This document shows, piece by piece, positions 7,446-15,016 of a DNA stretch of 15,115 bases (positions within the stretch are counted from its first letter, which is position 1; every line of letters begins with the position of its first letter). Position numbers and translations under genes: made by a program. A model generated the notes under the pieces. That model was not told the DNA's origin. It did not search any database and worked only from the letters and a program-made list of their open reading frames with translations. The stretch is from contig DAOVLD010000017.1 in NCBI GenBank assembly GCA_030631445.1, positions 1-15,115 of the forward strand. Reading direction: 5' to 3'. The DNA is from Bacteroidota bacterium. GTDB taxonomy: Bacteria > Bacteroidota > Bacteroidia > Bacteroidales > VadinHA17.

Positions 7446-8024
7446 ATGCTGAAGATAAACGATAAATTGACCTTCTTAATAAAGAACCTGCTTAAAGGGA
7501 TTTTCTGGCTTGCCTTTATCCTGGTGGTTTTTGTTCTGATTAAGAATGAGATTGATATGAAATCTTCTTCTATAATAGATTCAATTCAGGATAAGCCAAT
7601 ATTAGTTCTTCTTGTCTATATTTTTTCAGAAGTTGTTTTCGGGATCATCCCACCGGAGTTTTTCATGATCTGGTCGCTTCAATACACTGAACCTTTGCAC
7701 TATGGTCTTATTGTATTATTACTTGCTGTTATCTCCTATATGGCAGGTGTATTAGGTTACTGGATCGGAGTATTCTTTAATAAGACAAAGTGGTATAAAT
7801 ATCTTCACGAAAAGTTTTTATATAAATACCAGGGAGCAGTAAACCGGTTTGGTATTTATTTAATTGCTGTTGCCAGCATGACACCAATACCCTTTTCTGC
7901 TATTTGTATGATAGTTGGAAGTGCCAGGTATCCATTCCGGAAACTTTTATTATATGGCTGCATAAGATTCCTGAGATTTGGATTATATTCATTTCTTATT
8001 TGGCAGGCGAATATGATTGGGTGA
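7446..8024 (+). CDS. VTT/DedA-like small membrane protein
   Basis: The 192-residue protein is strongly hydrophobic. Helices are apparent at about residues 16-34, 50-72, 84-112, 133-155 and 165-190. The segment SEVVFGIIPPEFFMIW, a later GVLGYWIGVFFNK, and the helix ending MTPIPFSAICMIVGSARYPFRKLL fit the VTT (SNARE-associated/DedA) domain, whose re-entrant loops and Pro/Gly pairs are conserved. DedA-type proteins are linked to lipid scrambling and membrane homeostasis in other bacteria. It has no operon partner: upstream is the divergent DUF6599-like gene, and downstream is a 241-bp gap of octamer arrays. The start is the first ATG in the frame. Assignment to VTT is moderately confident; the specific role is unknown. 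Confidence 0.68.
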   Translation: MLKINDKLTFLIKNLLKGIFWLAFILVVFVLIKNEIDMKSSSIIDSIQDKPILVLLVYIFSEVVFGIIPPEFFMIWSLQYTEPLHYGLIVLLLAVISYMAGVLGYWIGVFFNKTKWYKYLHEKFLYKYQGAVNRFGIYLIAVASMTPIPFSAICMIVGSARYPFRKLLLYGCIRFLRFGLYSFLIWQANMIG

Positions 8025-8044
8025 TGTAAGAATGGAGTGAAGAA

Positions 8045-8084
8045 AAGTTTATAAGTTTATAAGTGTATAAGTTTAGGAGTTAAG
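8045..8084. repeat. 8-bp tandem array, AAGTTTAT type (5 units)
   Basis: Units AAGTTTAT, AAGTTTAT, AAGTGTAT, AAGTTTAG, GAGTTAAG have an exact 8-bp period. It is the first of three different octamer arrays in the 241-bp gap between the VTT gene and the convergent eIF-2B-like gene. Confidence 0.75.
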
Positions 8085-8090
8085 AAATTG

Positions 8091-8130
8091 TGATGAGGTG
8101 ATGAGGTGACGAAGTAATGAGGTGATAAAA
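8091..8130. repeat. 8-bp tandem array, TGATGAGG type (5 units)
   Basis: Units TGATGAGG, TGATGAGG, TGACGAAG, TAATGAGG, TGATAAAA have an exact 8-bp period and begin 6 bases after the previous array. The unit is unrelated to its neighbour's. Confidence 0.8.
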
Positions 8131-8153
8131 GTTTTAAGTATATTCATTCTTTA

Positions 8154-8185
8154 CAAATAAACTCATCAACAAATAAACAAATAAA
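8154..8185. repeat. 8-bp tandem array, CAAATAAA type (4 units)
   Basis: Units CAAATAAA, CTCATCAA, CAAATAAA, CAAATAAA have an 8-bp period. The following 80 bases to the eIF-2B-like stop codon are AT-rich with no further obvious array. Confidence 0.65.
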
Positions 8186-8244
8186 CTTTCGTTAAGAATT
8201 TATAACTTTATGATTAAGAAATTATTATATAGTGGAACATTTAG

Positions 8245-8262
8245 TAATGGTTTAATCCATTA
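8245..8262 (-). terminator. Weak stem-loop just after the eIF-2B-like gene
   Basis: TAATGG at 8245-8250 and CCATTA at 8257-8262 can pair around a 6-base loop, 3 bases past the - strand stop codon (8266-8268). The stem is only 6 bp and no clear U-tract follows, so terminator function is doubtful. Confidence 0.25.
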
Positions 8263-8265
8263 TCA

Positions 8266-9126
8266 TTACTCCTCGTAGAAAAACCTGGAAACAAATGAAA
8301 CAGGTATCTCTTCAAAATAGCGGTTTGAGGGATGAATATTTTCAGGAGCATTTAACAGGATTTCGTCAGGTGGTTTTTCTTTTTCGTTTCTTAACCTGTC
8401 AAAAAAAGTTCCGGAAGTCATATCACGGTCTGTTTTTTTTCTTGAATCAGAAAAAATATAAAGATCTTTTTTAAAGTGTTTGCATGCAAGTGCAATGAGC
8501 ATACTGCCTGTTTTATTTATAAAACTATTTTCAAAAATGGCATCTGCTCCCAGTATAGCACAATCAATTGACGGTATATGTAAACTAACTGATGAATCGG
8601 TTATCAATGTAATATTCAGTTTTTTCCTGGCAAGGAACTTTGCTTGAAGTATACCTTCTTTTACGGGATATGATACAGTTTGGATAATGTCAGGACAAAT
8701 ATCCTGTTTACATAAAATGCCGAAAACAGATCTGATAGTAAAACTATTACTATGCAATAGAACTTTTTTATTCTTCAAATCAAGATTACCAATAACAGAT
8801 GCTGCTATTCTGTCATTAACATCTTTCCATTTACTTTTATATGATAACAGGAACTGCAACATTTCTTTCATTATATCATTAATCGGGAATCGGTATCCTT
8901 CAAGTACTTTCAGCCTGTTATTGAATGCCCGGTAAAAATGAAAATATATTAAAAAACCCGAGAAACCGTCAATTAGCCGGTTCAGAATATTCTTCAGATC
9001 CTGTATAGAATACTTGTCCGCATCATTATGATACTCCTCCAGCAGATCCAGTAGTTTAGCAAGAAGTGCTGATGAACCTGAACGATTGTCACTCAATAAT
9101 TTATCTATTTCTTTATGAAGATTCAT
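8266..9126 (-). CDS. eIF-2B/ribose-1,5-bisphosphate isomerase-family protein
   Basis: The 286-residue protein has the layout of the eIF-2B alpha/beta/delta superfamily, which includes methylthioribose-1-phosphate isomerase and archaeal ribose-1,5-bisphosphate isomerase. An N-terminal helical region (about 1-115) precedes a Rossmann-like part with VLLHSNSFTI (122-131), VSYPVKEG (151-158) and GADAIFENSFINKTGS (193-208). The GAD-NK-G motif is the best family mark and holds the Asp used by the isomerases (Asp194). The Cys expected in the HCNS or CNTG loop of the isomerases is absent: the loop reads HSNSFT. The protein may therefore be a non-isomerase relative or use another chemistry. It stands alone, divergent from the carboxylase cluster with 75 bp between starts. 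That placement does not by itself show a link to acyl-CoA metabolism. Confidence 0.75.
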   Translation of the reverse strand: MNLHKEIDKLLSDNRSGSSALLAKLLDLLEEYHNDADKYSIQDLKNILNRLIDGFSGFLIYFHFYRAFNNRLKVLEGYRFPINDIMKEMLQFLLSYKSKWKDVNDRIAASVIGNLDLKNKKVLLHSNSFTIRSVFGILCKQDICPDIIQTVSYPVKEGILQAKFLARKKLNITLITDSSVSLHIPSIDCAILGADAIFENSFINKTGSMLIALACKHFKKDLYIFSDSRKKTDRDMTSGTFFDRLRNEKEKPPDEILLNAPENIHPSNRYFEEIPVSFVSRFFYEE

Positions 9127-9200
9127 ATAATGTTTTTCGACATAAATGTAAGAATTTAGATTATTCTTTGTATATTCCTGAAAATATATAATTGTCAGAA

Positions 9201-9210
9201 TTTGTACAAA
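9201..9210. promoter_or_regulatory. Perfect 10-bp palindrome at the carboxylase start
   Basis: TTTGTACAAA is self-complementary and covers the proposed TTG start codon (9202-9204) in the divergent gap between the eIF-2B-like and carboxylase genes. It could be an operator half or chance. No second copy was noticed. Confidence 0.25.
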
Positions 9211-10809
9211 CTTAGTTCTAACATTTCCACAGATTCGGCCGGATTCAAGGAGAAAAGAGAAGCGAATTTAAAATTACTTGAAGAATATAAAAAGAAAATT
9301 CGTGAGATACAGGAGGGTGGAGGGGAAAATGCCATTGATAAACACAGGTCGAGAGGTAAATTGCTTGCACGTGAAAGGATAGATCTGCTAATTGATCCGG
9401 ATACCCCTTTCATGGAGCTTTCGGCAATGGCAGCTTACAATCAGTATGATAATAAGTTTCCATCAGCAGGAATTGTTACAGGAATAGGTATTATCCGTGG
9501 CAGGGAGTCCATAATTGTGGCTAATGATGCTACAGTGAAAGGTGGAACATATATATCTGAAACCATCAAGAAACACCTTCGTGCTCAGGAGATTGCCATG
9601 GAAAACCGCTTACCATGTGTCTACATGGTAGATTCAGGCGGAGTCTTTTTACCTGATCAGGCAAAAGTTTTTCCCGATAAATTTGATTTCGGCAGGATTT
9701 TCTTTAATCAGGCAAGATTGTCGGCAGAAGGAATACCACAATTATCTATTGTTATGGGATCCTGCACTGCTGGTGGTGCTTATGTTCCTGCTATGAGTGA
9801 TGAGACAATTATTGTGAAAAAGCAGGGAACAATATTTATAGGTGGTCCCCCATTGGTAAAGGCTGCTACCGGTGAAGAAGTTACTGCAGAGGAACTTGGT
9901 GGTGCTGATGTACACACTTCAGCTTCAGGTGTGTCAGATCATTTTGCTGAAAATGATAAACATGCTATTCAGATTTGTAGAAATATTTTTGAAACACTTC
10001 CGCTACCTGAAAGACAAACTCTTGATCTTGCTCCAATTGAAGAACCTGCATACGATCCTGAAGAATTGTATGGAATAGCTCCTATTGAAATAAAACAACC
10101 TGTCGATTCAAAAGAAATTATTATGCGGCTGGTCGATGGTAGTAAATTCCATGAGTTTAAACAGCGTTATGCTCCAACAATGACAACCGGATTTGCAAGA
10201 ATTATGGGATATCCTGTTGGAATTCTTGCAAATAATGGAGTATTATTCTCCGAAACTTCTCTGAAAGGAACTCATTTTATTGAATTGTGTACACATAGAA
10301 AAATACCTATTATTTTCCTGCAGAATATTACAGGTTTTATAGTTGGCAAACAATATGAAAAACAAGGTATTGCACGGGATGGAGCTAAATTGGTGCATGC
10401 GGTAGCAAATGCTACGGTCCCAAAGTTTTCAATAATTTTCGGAGGATCATTTGGAGCAGGTAATTATGCAATGGCCGGTCGTGCGTACGAACCAAGGTTG
10501 TTATTTATGTGGCCGAATGCAAGAATATCTGTCATGGGTGGCGATCAGGCAGCTGATGTACTGGTTACCATAAAAAGAGATCAGTTTAAAGCAAAAAATA
10601 AAAAAGCCCCGGAAGAGGAATTGAAAAAACTAAGAAACGAAATATTGAAAAAATATAATTACGAAGGTTCTGCTTACTATAGTACATCGCGATTATGGGA
10701 TGACGGAATAATTGACCAGGTGGATACAAGGAAAATATTGGCTATGGGGATATCAATGTCTCTTAACAGGAAGTTCCCTGATCCAAAATTCGGAGTATTC
10801 AGGATGTAG
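9202..10809 (+). CDS. liuB: Methylcrotonyl-CoA carboxylase, carboxyltransferase (beta) subunit
   Basis: The 535-residue protein is the usual length for the biotin-dependent carboxyltransferase beta subunit. With the biotinylated alpha subunit it moves CO2 to 3-methylcrotonyl-CoA in leucine breakdown. MCC-type sequence is clear: SGGVFLPDQAKVFPDKFDFG (145-164), GSCTAGGAYVPAMSDE (186-201) and GGPPLVKAATGEEVTAEELGG (214-234). The last is typical of MCC rather than propionyl-CoA carboxylase. The CTAGGAY region is the acyl-CoA side and GRAYEPRLLFMWPNARI lies in the C-terminal crotonase-fold half. The start is TTG at 9202: no in-frame ATG precedes it before TAG at 9157-9159, and the family alignment needs residues near it. 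It heads a cluster with the hydratase, alpha subunit and HMG-CoA synthase genes. Geranyl-CoA carboxylase is a less likely alternative. Confidence 0.92.
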   Translation: MYKLSSNISTDSAGFKEKREANLKLLEEYKKKIREIQEGGGENAIDKHRSRGKLLARERIDLLIDPDTPFMELSAMAAYNQYDNKFPSAGIVTGIGIIRGRESIIVANDATVKGGTYISETIKKHLRAQEIAMENRLPCVYMVDSGGVFLPDQAKVFPDKFDFGRIFFNQARLSAEGIPQLSIVMGSCTAGGAYVPAMSDETIIVKKQGTIFIGGPPLVKAATGEEVTAEELGGADVHTSASGVSDHFAENDKHAIQICRNIFETLPLPERQTLDLAPIEEPAYDPEELYGIAPIEIKQPVDSKEIIMRLVDGSKFHEFKQRYAPTMTTGFARIMGYPVGILANNGVLFSETSLKGTHFIELCTHRKIPIIFLQNITGFIVGKQYEKQGIARDGAKLVHAVANATVPKFSIIFGGSFGAGNYAMAGRAYEPRLLFMWPNARISVMGGDQAADVLVTIKRDQFKAKNKKAPEEELKKLRNEILKKYNYEGSAYYSTSRLWDDGIIDQVDTRKILAMGISMSLNRKFPDPKFGVFRM

Positions 10810-10836
10810 TTGGCAGTTGGCAATAGGCAAGAAAGC
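10808..10836. repeat. 7-bp tandem array, AGTTGGC type (about 4 units)
   Basis: Units AGTTGGC, AGTTGGC, AATAGGC and a longer AAGAAAGC begin within the TAG stop codon (10807-10809) of the carboxylase gene. The period is 7 bp, drifting in the last unit. Confidence 0.65.
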
Positions 10837-10869
10837 AAATAATTAATAATCCATTATCGCTGAATTTAT

Positions 10870-11667
10870 ATGAAGAAGTTTACAACTATTTTAGTAGATT
10901 TAGAAGATGACATAGCTATTATATGGCTTAACAGACCGGAGATACATAATGCTTTTAATGAAGTAATGATCTCGGAATTGATTGATTGTTTTGAGGAAAT
11001 TAATAAACTGGATAAAATCAGGGTAGTTATTTTAAAAGGAAAAGGGAAATCCTTTTGTTCAGGAGCTGATCTAAATTGGATGAAGGATGTTGCGAATTAT
11101 ACATATGAACAAAACTACAGGGAAAGTTACCAGCTTTCAAAATGTTTCCATACAATTTACACATGCAATAAACCAACAATAGCAAAGGTTCACGGAGCAG
11201 CTATTGGAGGGGCTAATGGTTTACTTGCCGCATGTGATATGGCATACTGCGATCATGACACAGTTTTTTCTCTTAGTGAAGTAAAAATTGGTGTCATCCC
11301 TGCATGTATTTCTCCATATGTAATAAAAAGAGTTGGCGAATTTGCAGCAAGGGAACTTATGTTGACAGGCAGGCGAATTAAAGGAAAAGAGGCAGAATCG
11401 TTTCGCCTGGTTAACAAATCACTTAGCGTTAATGAGCAGGAATCATATATTAAATCAGTTATCGACAAATTGCAAACAAGTGGTCCTAAGGCAATTGAAC
11501 ATTGTAAAACTCTGATTTACAATATATCAAACAAGTTAACATTAGATCAGGCACTGGAGGAAACTGCAAGAATAATTGCAGAGATAAGAAACTCAGAAGA
11601 GGGTCAGGAAGGAATGCACGCATTTCTTGAAAAAAGAGTTCCGAAATGGGTAACCCGAGGAAAGTAA
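10870..11667 (+). CDS. liuC: 3-Methylglutaconyl-CoA hydratase (enoyl-CoA hydratase family)
   Basis: The 265-residue protein is a crotonase-fold enzyme. The two oxyanion-hole segments are FCSGADL (62-68) and AIGGANG (111-117). The later catalytic-type Glu sits in SLSEVKIG (Glu137). The other crotonase Glu is replaced by Gly at 117, which fits bacterial LiuC enzymes rather than general enoyl-CoA hydratases. The stretch VIPACISPYVIKRVGEFAARE is also LiuC-like. The enzyme adds water to 3-methylglutaconyl-CoA to give HMG-CoA, the step after the carboxylase. It sits between the two carboxylase subunit genes, the normal order in liu clusters. The start ATG at 10870 lacks a clear Shine-Dalgarno sequence. 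Its TAA stop lies inside a heptamer array. Confidence 0.85.
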   Translation: MKKFTTILVDLEDDIAIIWLNRPEIHNAFNEVMISELIDCFEEINKLDKIRVVILKGKGKSFCSGADLNWMKDVANYTYEQNYRESYQLSKCFHTIYTCNKPTIAKVHGAAIGGANGLLAACDMAYCDHDTVFSLSEVKIGVIPACISPYVIKRVGEFAARELMLTGRRIKGKEAESFRLVNKSLSVNEQESYIKSVIDKLQTSGPKAIEHCKTLIYNISNKLTLDQALEETARIIAEIRNSEEGQEGMHAFLEKRVPKWVTRGK

Positions 11668-11703
11668 GTAGTAAGAAGTAAAAAGTAAGTAGTAAGAAGA
11701 CAA
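11662..11703. repeat. 7-bp tandem array, AAGTAAG type (6 units)
   Basis: Units AAGTAAG, TAGTAAG, AAGTAAA, AAGTAAG, TAGTAAG, AAGACAA have an exact 7-bp period. The first unit contains the TAA stop (11665-11667) of the hydratase gene. Confidence 0.8.
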
Positions 11704-11728
11704 GGAGAAAATAAGTAAAAAGGCGTGA

Positions 11729-11752
11729 ACTCGTAACCCGTAACTCGTAACA
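11729..11752. repeat. 7-bp tandem array, ACTCGTA type (3 units plus AAC)
   Basis: Units ACTCGTA, ACCCGTA, ACTCGTA are followed by AC. The array sits 25 bases after the AAGTAAG array and just before a GGAAGG that abuts the ATG at 11761. It is the third copy of this unit type in the window. Confidence 0.75.
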
Positions 11753-11760
11753 TTGGAAGG

Positions 11761-13812
11761 ATGAAGGATGATGCTGAGGTTAAGATAGAGAAAAACTGGA
11801 ATATGAAATTATTTAAGAAAATACTTGTAGCCAACAGAGGGGAAATTGCAATTCGCGTGATGCGTACAGCTAAAGAAATGGGTATAAAAGTGGTAGCTGT
11901 TTATTCTGAAGAAGATGCTGATTCGCTTCATGTTAAAGTTGCTGATGAATCTTACTGTATAGGGAAGGAAAGTCTGGCTGATACATATTTAAATATTAAT
12001 AAGATTATTAATGTTACCCTGAAAGCAGGTTGCGAAGCTATTCATCCGGGTTACGGTTTTCTTGCTGAGAATCCTGAATTTGTTAAAGCGTGTGAGAGTT
12101 CAGGCATAATATTTATCGGTCCTTCTAGTGAAGTGATTGCTTTAATGGGAAATAAGATTAACGCAAGGAGTTTTATTAAAAGTATTAATATCCCGCTTGT
12201 AGATGGTGCTGTTGGCAAGGATACGGAGTCATTGATTAAAGCAGGAAAAAAGATATCATTTCCCCTGTTGCTGAAAGCAGCAGCGGGTGGAGGAGGCAAA
12301 GGGATGAGGATTGTCAGGAACGAAAAACAACTTCGTGAAAGTTTAGAATCGACCGCCAGGGAAGCAAAAACATATTTTGGTGACGGGACTGTTTATATAG
12401 AAAAGTACCTTGATGAACCCCGGCATATAGAATTTCAGGTGCTTGGAGATAATTTTGGGAATGTGATACATGTATTTGAGAGAGAATGTTCAATACAAAG
12501 ACGTTATCAGAAAATTATTGAAGAATCTCCTTCAGTTACATTGACACCCGAAATCCGTGAGAAGATGGGTGAAACAGCAGTTAAAATATGTAAAAAAATC
12601 GGCTATAATAATGCTGGTACAATTGAGTTCCTGGTTGATAAGAATTTAAACTATTTCTTCCTTGAAATGAATACCCGGATACAGGTTGAACATCCGGTAA
12701 CAGAGCTTACAACAGGACTTGATCTGGTTAAGGAACAGATATTCATTAGCGCAGGAAATTTCTTACGTTATAAACAAAAAGATATTGCACAAAAAGGGCA
12801 TGCTATTGAAGCCAGAATTTATGCTGAAGATCCCTCAAATAGTTTCCTGCCATCACCGGGAAAAATGACATTATATAAAGAACCGGAAGGTAAAAATATC
12901 AGGATTGATACTGCTGTAAATGAAGCTACGGAGATTAAAAGTTTATACGATCCGATGATAAGCAAATTAATTGTTTATGGTAAAAACAGGAATGAAGTAA
13001 TAGGCAAACTTGAATCAGCATTATCCGAATATGTCATTCACGGCATTCAAACAAATATTGCATTTTTAAATGGGATTTTGCAACATAAAAGCTATAGAAA
13101 TAATCAGATATCTACTCTGTTCTGTACTGAAAAAACTTCTGCAATCCTTGATAGAATAGAAAGAGAAAAGCATCAATTGGCTTTATATGTTCCTGTACTG
13201 GTTTATGTAGCTTATGCATTAAGTAAAAATGCTCCTGATTTTCCCTCTTTTGATAAGGAAAAGCAATTTATATGGAATTATATCGGATATTGGAGGAATA
13301 TAATTAAAATACCAATACTGATTGACGGAGAGGAAAAAGAAGCAATAGTTTATTACAATAAAAATGGAGAATTTATTACTGAATTTGAAAAGCGGGAATA
13401 TTTAGTAAAAATCGATAGAATATCAAATGGAGAAATTGATTTAAATATAAATAATAATCCTGTCCACGCATTTATTTCTGAAAAAAGTGTATTACATTGT
13501 TATATTACATATGGAGGGAACATATTTGAGATAATCAGAAGGGATTATCTTCTGGATGATTTGGATACTGGGTCGTTTGAAGAAGATTTTGGTGACGGTT
13601 CAGGTGTATTAACATCACCTATGCCCGGCAAAGTAATAAAGATAAACATTAAGAAAGGTGCAAAAATATCCAAAGGGGAAGTTGTTATGATAATTGAAGC
13701 TATGAAGATGGAGAATAATATAATTGCCGGTAAAGATGGAGTTATAAACAAGATAAATGTAACTCCCGGGCAAATGGTTGAAGGAGGAGCATCATTAGCT
13801 TTGATTGAGTGA
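11761..13812 (+). CDS. liuD: Methylcrotonyl-CoA carboxylase, biotin carboxylase/BCCP (alpha) subunit
   Basis: The 683-residue protein carries biotin carboxylase and biotin carrier on one chain, as MCC alpha subunits do. The N-terminal carboxylase starts with KKILVANRGEIAIRV and has the ATP-grasp loop AAAGGGGKG (173-181) and EMNTRIQVEH (302-311). Residues about 480-605 are a linker/BT-type region that mediates contact with the beta subunit. The C-terminal biotinyl domain (about 615-683) has EAMKM with the biotin-accepting Lys649. The first ATG (11761) gives 14 extra residues. The internal ATG at 11803 (residue 15) starts right at the conserved MKLFKKILVANRG and may be the true start. The longer form is kept because GGAAGG lies directly before 11761. 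The TGA stop is part of a GAGCAAA-type array. Confidence 0.9.
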   Translation: MKDDAEVKIEKNWNMKLFKKILVANRGEIAIRVMRTAKEMGIKVVAVYSEEDADSLHVKVADESYCIGKESLADTYLNINKIINVTLKAGCEAIHPGYGFLAENPEFVKACESSGIIFIGPSSEVIALMGNKINARSFIKSINIPLVDGAVGKDTESLIKAGKKISFPLLLKAAAGGGGKGMRIVRNEKQLRESLESTAREAKTYFGDGTVYIEKYLDEPRHIEFQVLGDNFGNVIHVFERECSIQRRYQKIIEESPSVTLTPEIREKMGETAVKICKKIGYNNAGTIEFLVDKNLNYFFLEMNTRIQVEHPVTELTTGLDLVKEQIFISAGNFLRYKQKDIAQKGHAIEARIYAEDPSNSFLPSPGKMTLYKEPEGKNIRIDTAVNEATEIKSLYDPMISKLIVYGKNRNEVIGKLESALSEYVIHGIQTNIAFLNGILQHKSYRNNQISTLFCTEKTSAILDRIEREKHQLALYVPVLVYVAYALSKNAPDFPSFDKEKQFIWNYIGYWRNIIKIPILIDGEEKEAIVYYNKNGEFITEFEKREYLVKIDRISNGEIDLNINNNPVHAFISEKSVLHCYITYGGNIFEIIRRDYLLDDLDTGSFEEDFGDGSGVLTSPMPGKVIKINIKKGAKISKGEVVMIIEAMKMENNIIAGKDGVINKINVTPGQMVEGGASLALIE

Positions 13813-13869
13813 AGAGCAAAGTGCGGAGAGCAAAGAGCTGAGGGTGAAGAGCCGAAAGCAAAGAGTATT
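13807..13869. repeat. 7-bp tandem array, GAGCAAA type (9 units)
   Basis: Nine 7-bp units run without a slip: GAGTGAA, GAGCAAA, GTGCGGA, GAGCAAA, GAGCTGA, GGGTGAA, GAGCCGA, AAGCAAA, GAGTATT. The first unit holds the last Glu codon and the TGA stop (13810-13812) of the carboxylase alpha gene. Confidence 0.8.
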
Positions 13870-13915
13870 ATATTGCTGTGTTGCAGTAAGAAGAATGTTT
13901 AAGGATATATTAACA

Positions 13916-13939
13916 AATTAGCTAATTAACTAATAGCAA
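13916..13939. repeat. 8-bp tandem array, AATTAGCT type (3 units)
   Basis: Units AATTAGCT, AATTAACT, AATAGCAA have an 8-bp period and lie 30 bases before the HMG-CoA synthase ATG at 13970. This is weaker than the other arrays. Confidence 0.5.
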
Positions 13940-13969
13940 TTATTTCATTAACAATAAAAGATTACTTAT

Positions 13970-15014
13970 ATGGTTGGAATTATCGGATATGGTACACAAA
14001 TTCCTCGTTATCGCATTAAGGTTGAAGAGATTGCAAAGGTTTGGGGAGCAGATGCCGAAGCTTTAAAACAGGGATTGAACCTTTATGAAAAATCGGTACC
14101 TGCACCTGATGAGGATTGTGCTACACTTTCAGTTGGTGCTGCAAAAAATGCTCTTGCCAGAGCAGGAATTGATCCGGCATTGATCGGTGCGGTATATGTA
14201 GGCAGCGAATCGCATCCTTATGCTGTCAAACCTACAGGGACAATTGTTTCTGAAGCATTAGGCATTTGTCCTTATGTTCATACGGCAGATCTTGAATTTG
14301 CCTGTAAAGCAGGTACTGAAGGCATGTTCATTGCCTTGCATCTGGTTAAAACCGGTGTAATAAAATGTGCACTGGCAATAGGTGCTGATACCTCTCAGGG
14401 GGCTCCCGGAGATGCACTTGAATATTCGGCAAGTGCAGGAGCAGCAGCGTTTATAATGGGTACAGAGAATATTGTTGCCGAATTACTGGATACTCACTGT
14501 TTCATGACGGATACTCCTGATTTTTGGAGGCGGGAAAATGCCCACTATCCTGAACATGGCGGCAGATTTACCGGTAAACCGGCATATCAAAAACATGTTT
14601 TTGGCGCTGTAGAGGCAATCCTTGAAAAAACAGGAATGAAGCCGAAGGATTTTGACTATCTTATTTTTCATCAGCCAAATGGTAAATTTCCCGTTCAGGC
14701 TGCCAAACAGCTTGGCTTCACAGAAGATCAATATCGTTATGGTTTGTTAACTCCCACATTAGGGAATACTTATTCGGGTTCCTCTCCTATGGGATTAGCT
14801 GCCACTTTAGATGAAGCGGGTCCTGATCAGCTAATACTGCTTGTATCATACGGATCAGGTGCCGGAAGTGATGCCTTCGTATTTCGTACAACAAAACATT
14901 TGTTAAAAAACCGGGATATGGCTCCCAGGGTCAGGAAACAACTGAATGAGCATTTGAAATATCTTGAGTATGGCGAGTATGCAAAATTCAGGGGTAAAAT
15001 CCTTAAACCAGAAT

Positions 15015-15016
<2 letters not shown>
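13970..15016 (+). CDS. Archaeal-type hydroxymethylglutaryl-CoA synthase
   Basis: The 348-residue protein is of the short archaeal HMG-CoA synthase type, about 350 residues compared with 380 or more for the bacterial MvaS/eukaryotic form. The thiolase-fold catalytic set is present: Glu80 in VGSES, Cys112 in [10 protein letters not shown] and His234 in HQPNGK. The enzyme joins acetyl-CoA and acetoacetyl-CoA to HMG-CoA, or the reverse. In archaea this family forms a complex with a thiolase and a DUF35 OB-fold protein. Here a thiolase gene starts 9 bases after the stop, and any DUF35 gene would lie beyond the window. It follows genes that make HMG-CoA from 3-methylcrotonyl-CoA, so a reverse role is plausible. 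The start is ATG at 13970, giving the expected [16 protein letters not shown]. FabH-type ketoacyl synthase is less likely given the C-terminal features. Confidence 0.85.

Noticed and set aside
9207..9214. CAAACTTA, a - strand match to the TAnnTTTG promoter element before the eIF-2B-like gene
   Set aside because: There is no -33 partner, the element lies inside the carboxylase coding region, and such matches are common by chance in AT-rich DNA.
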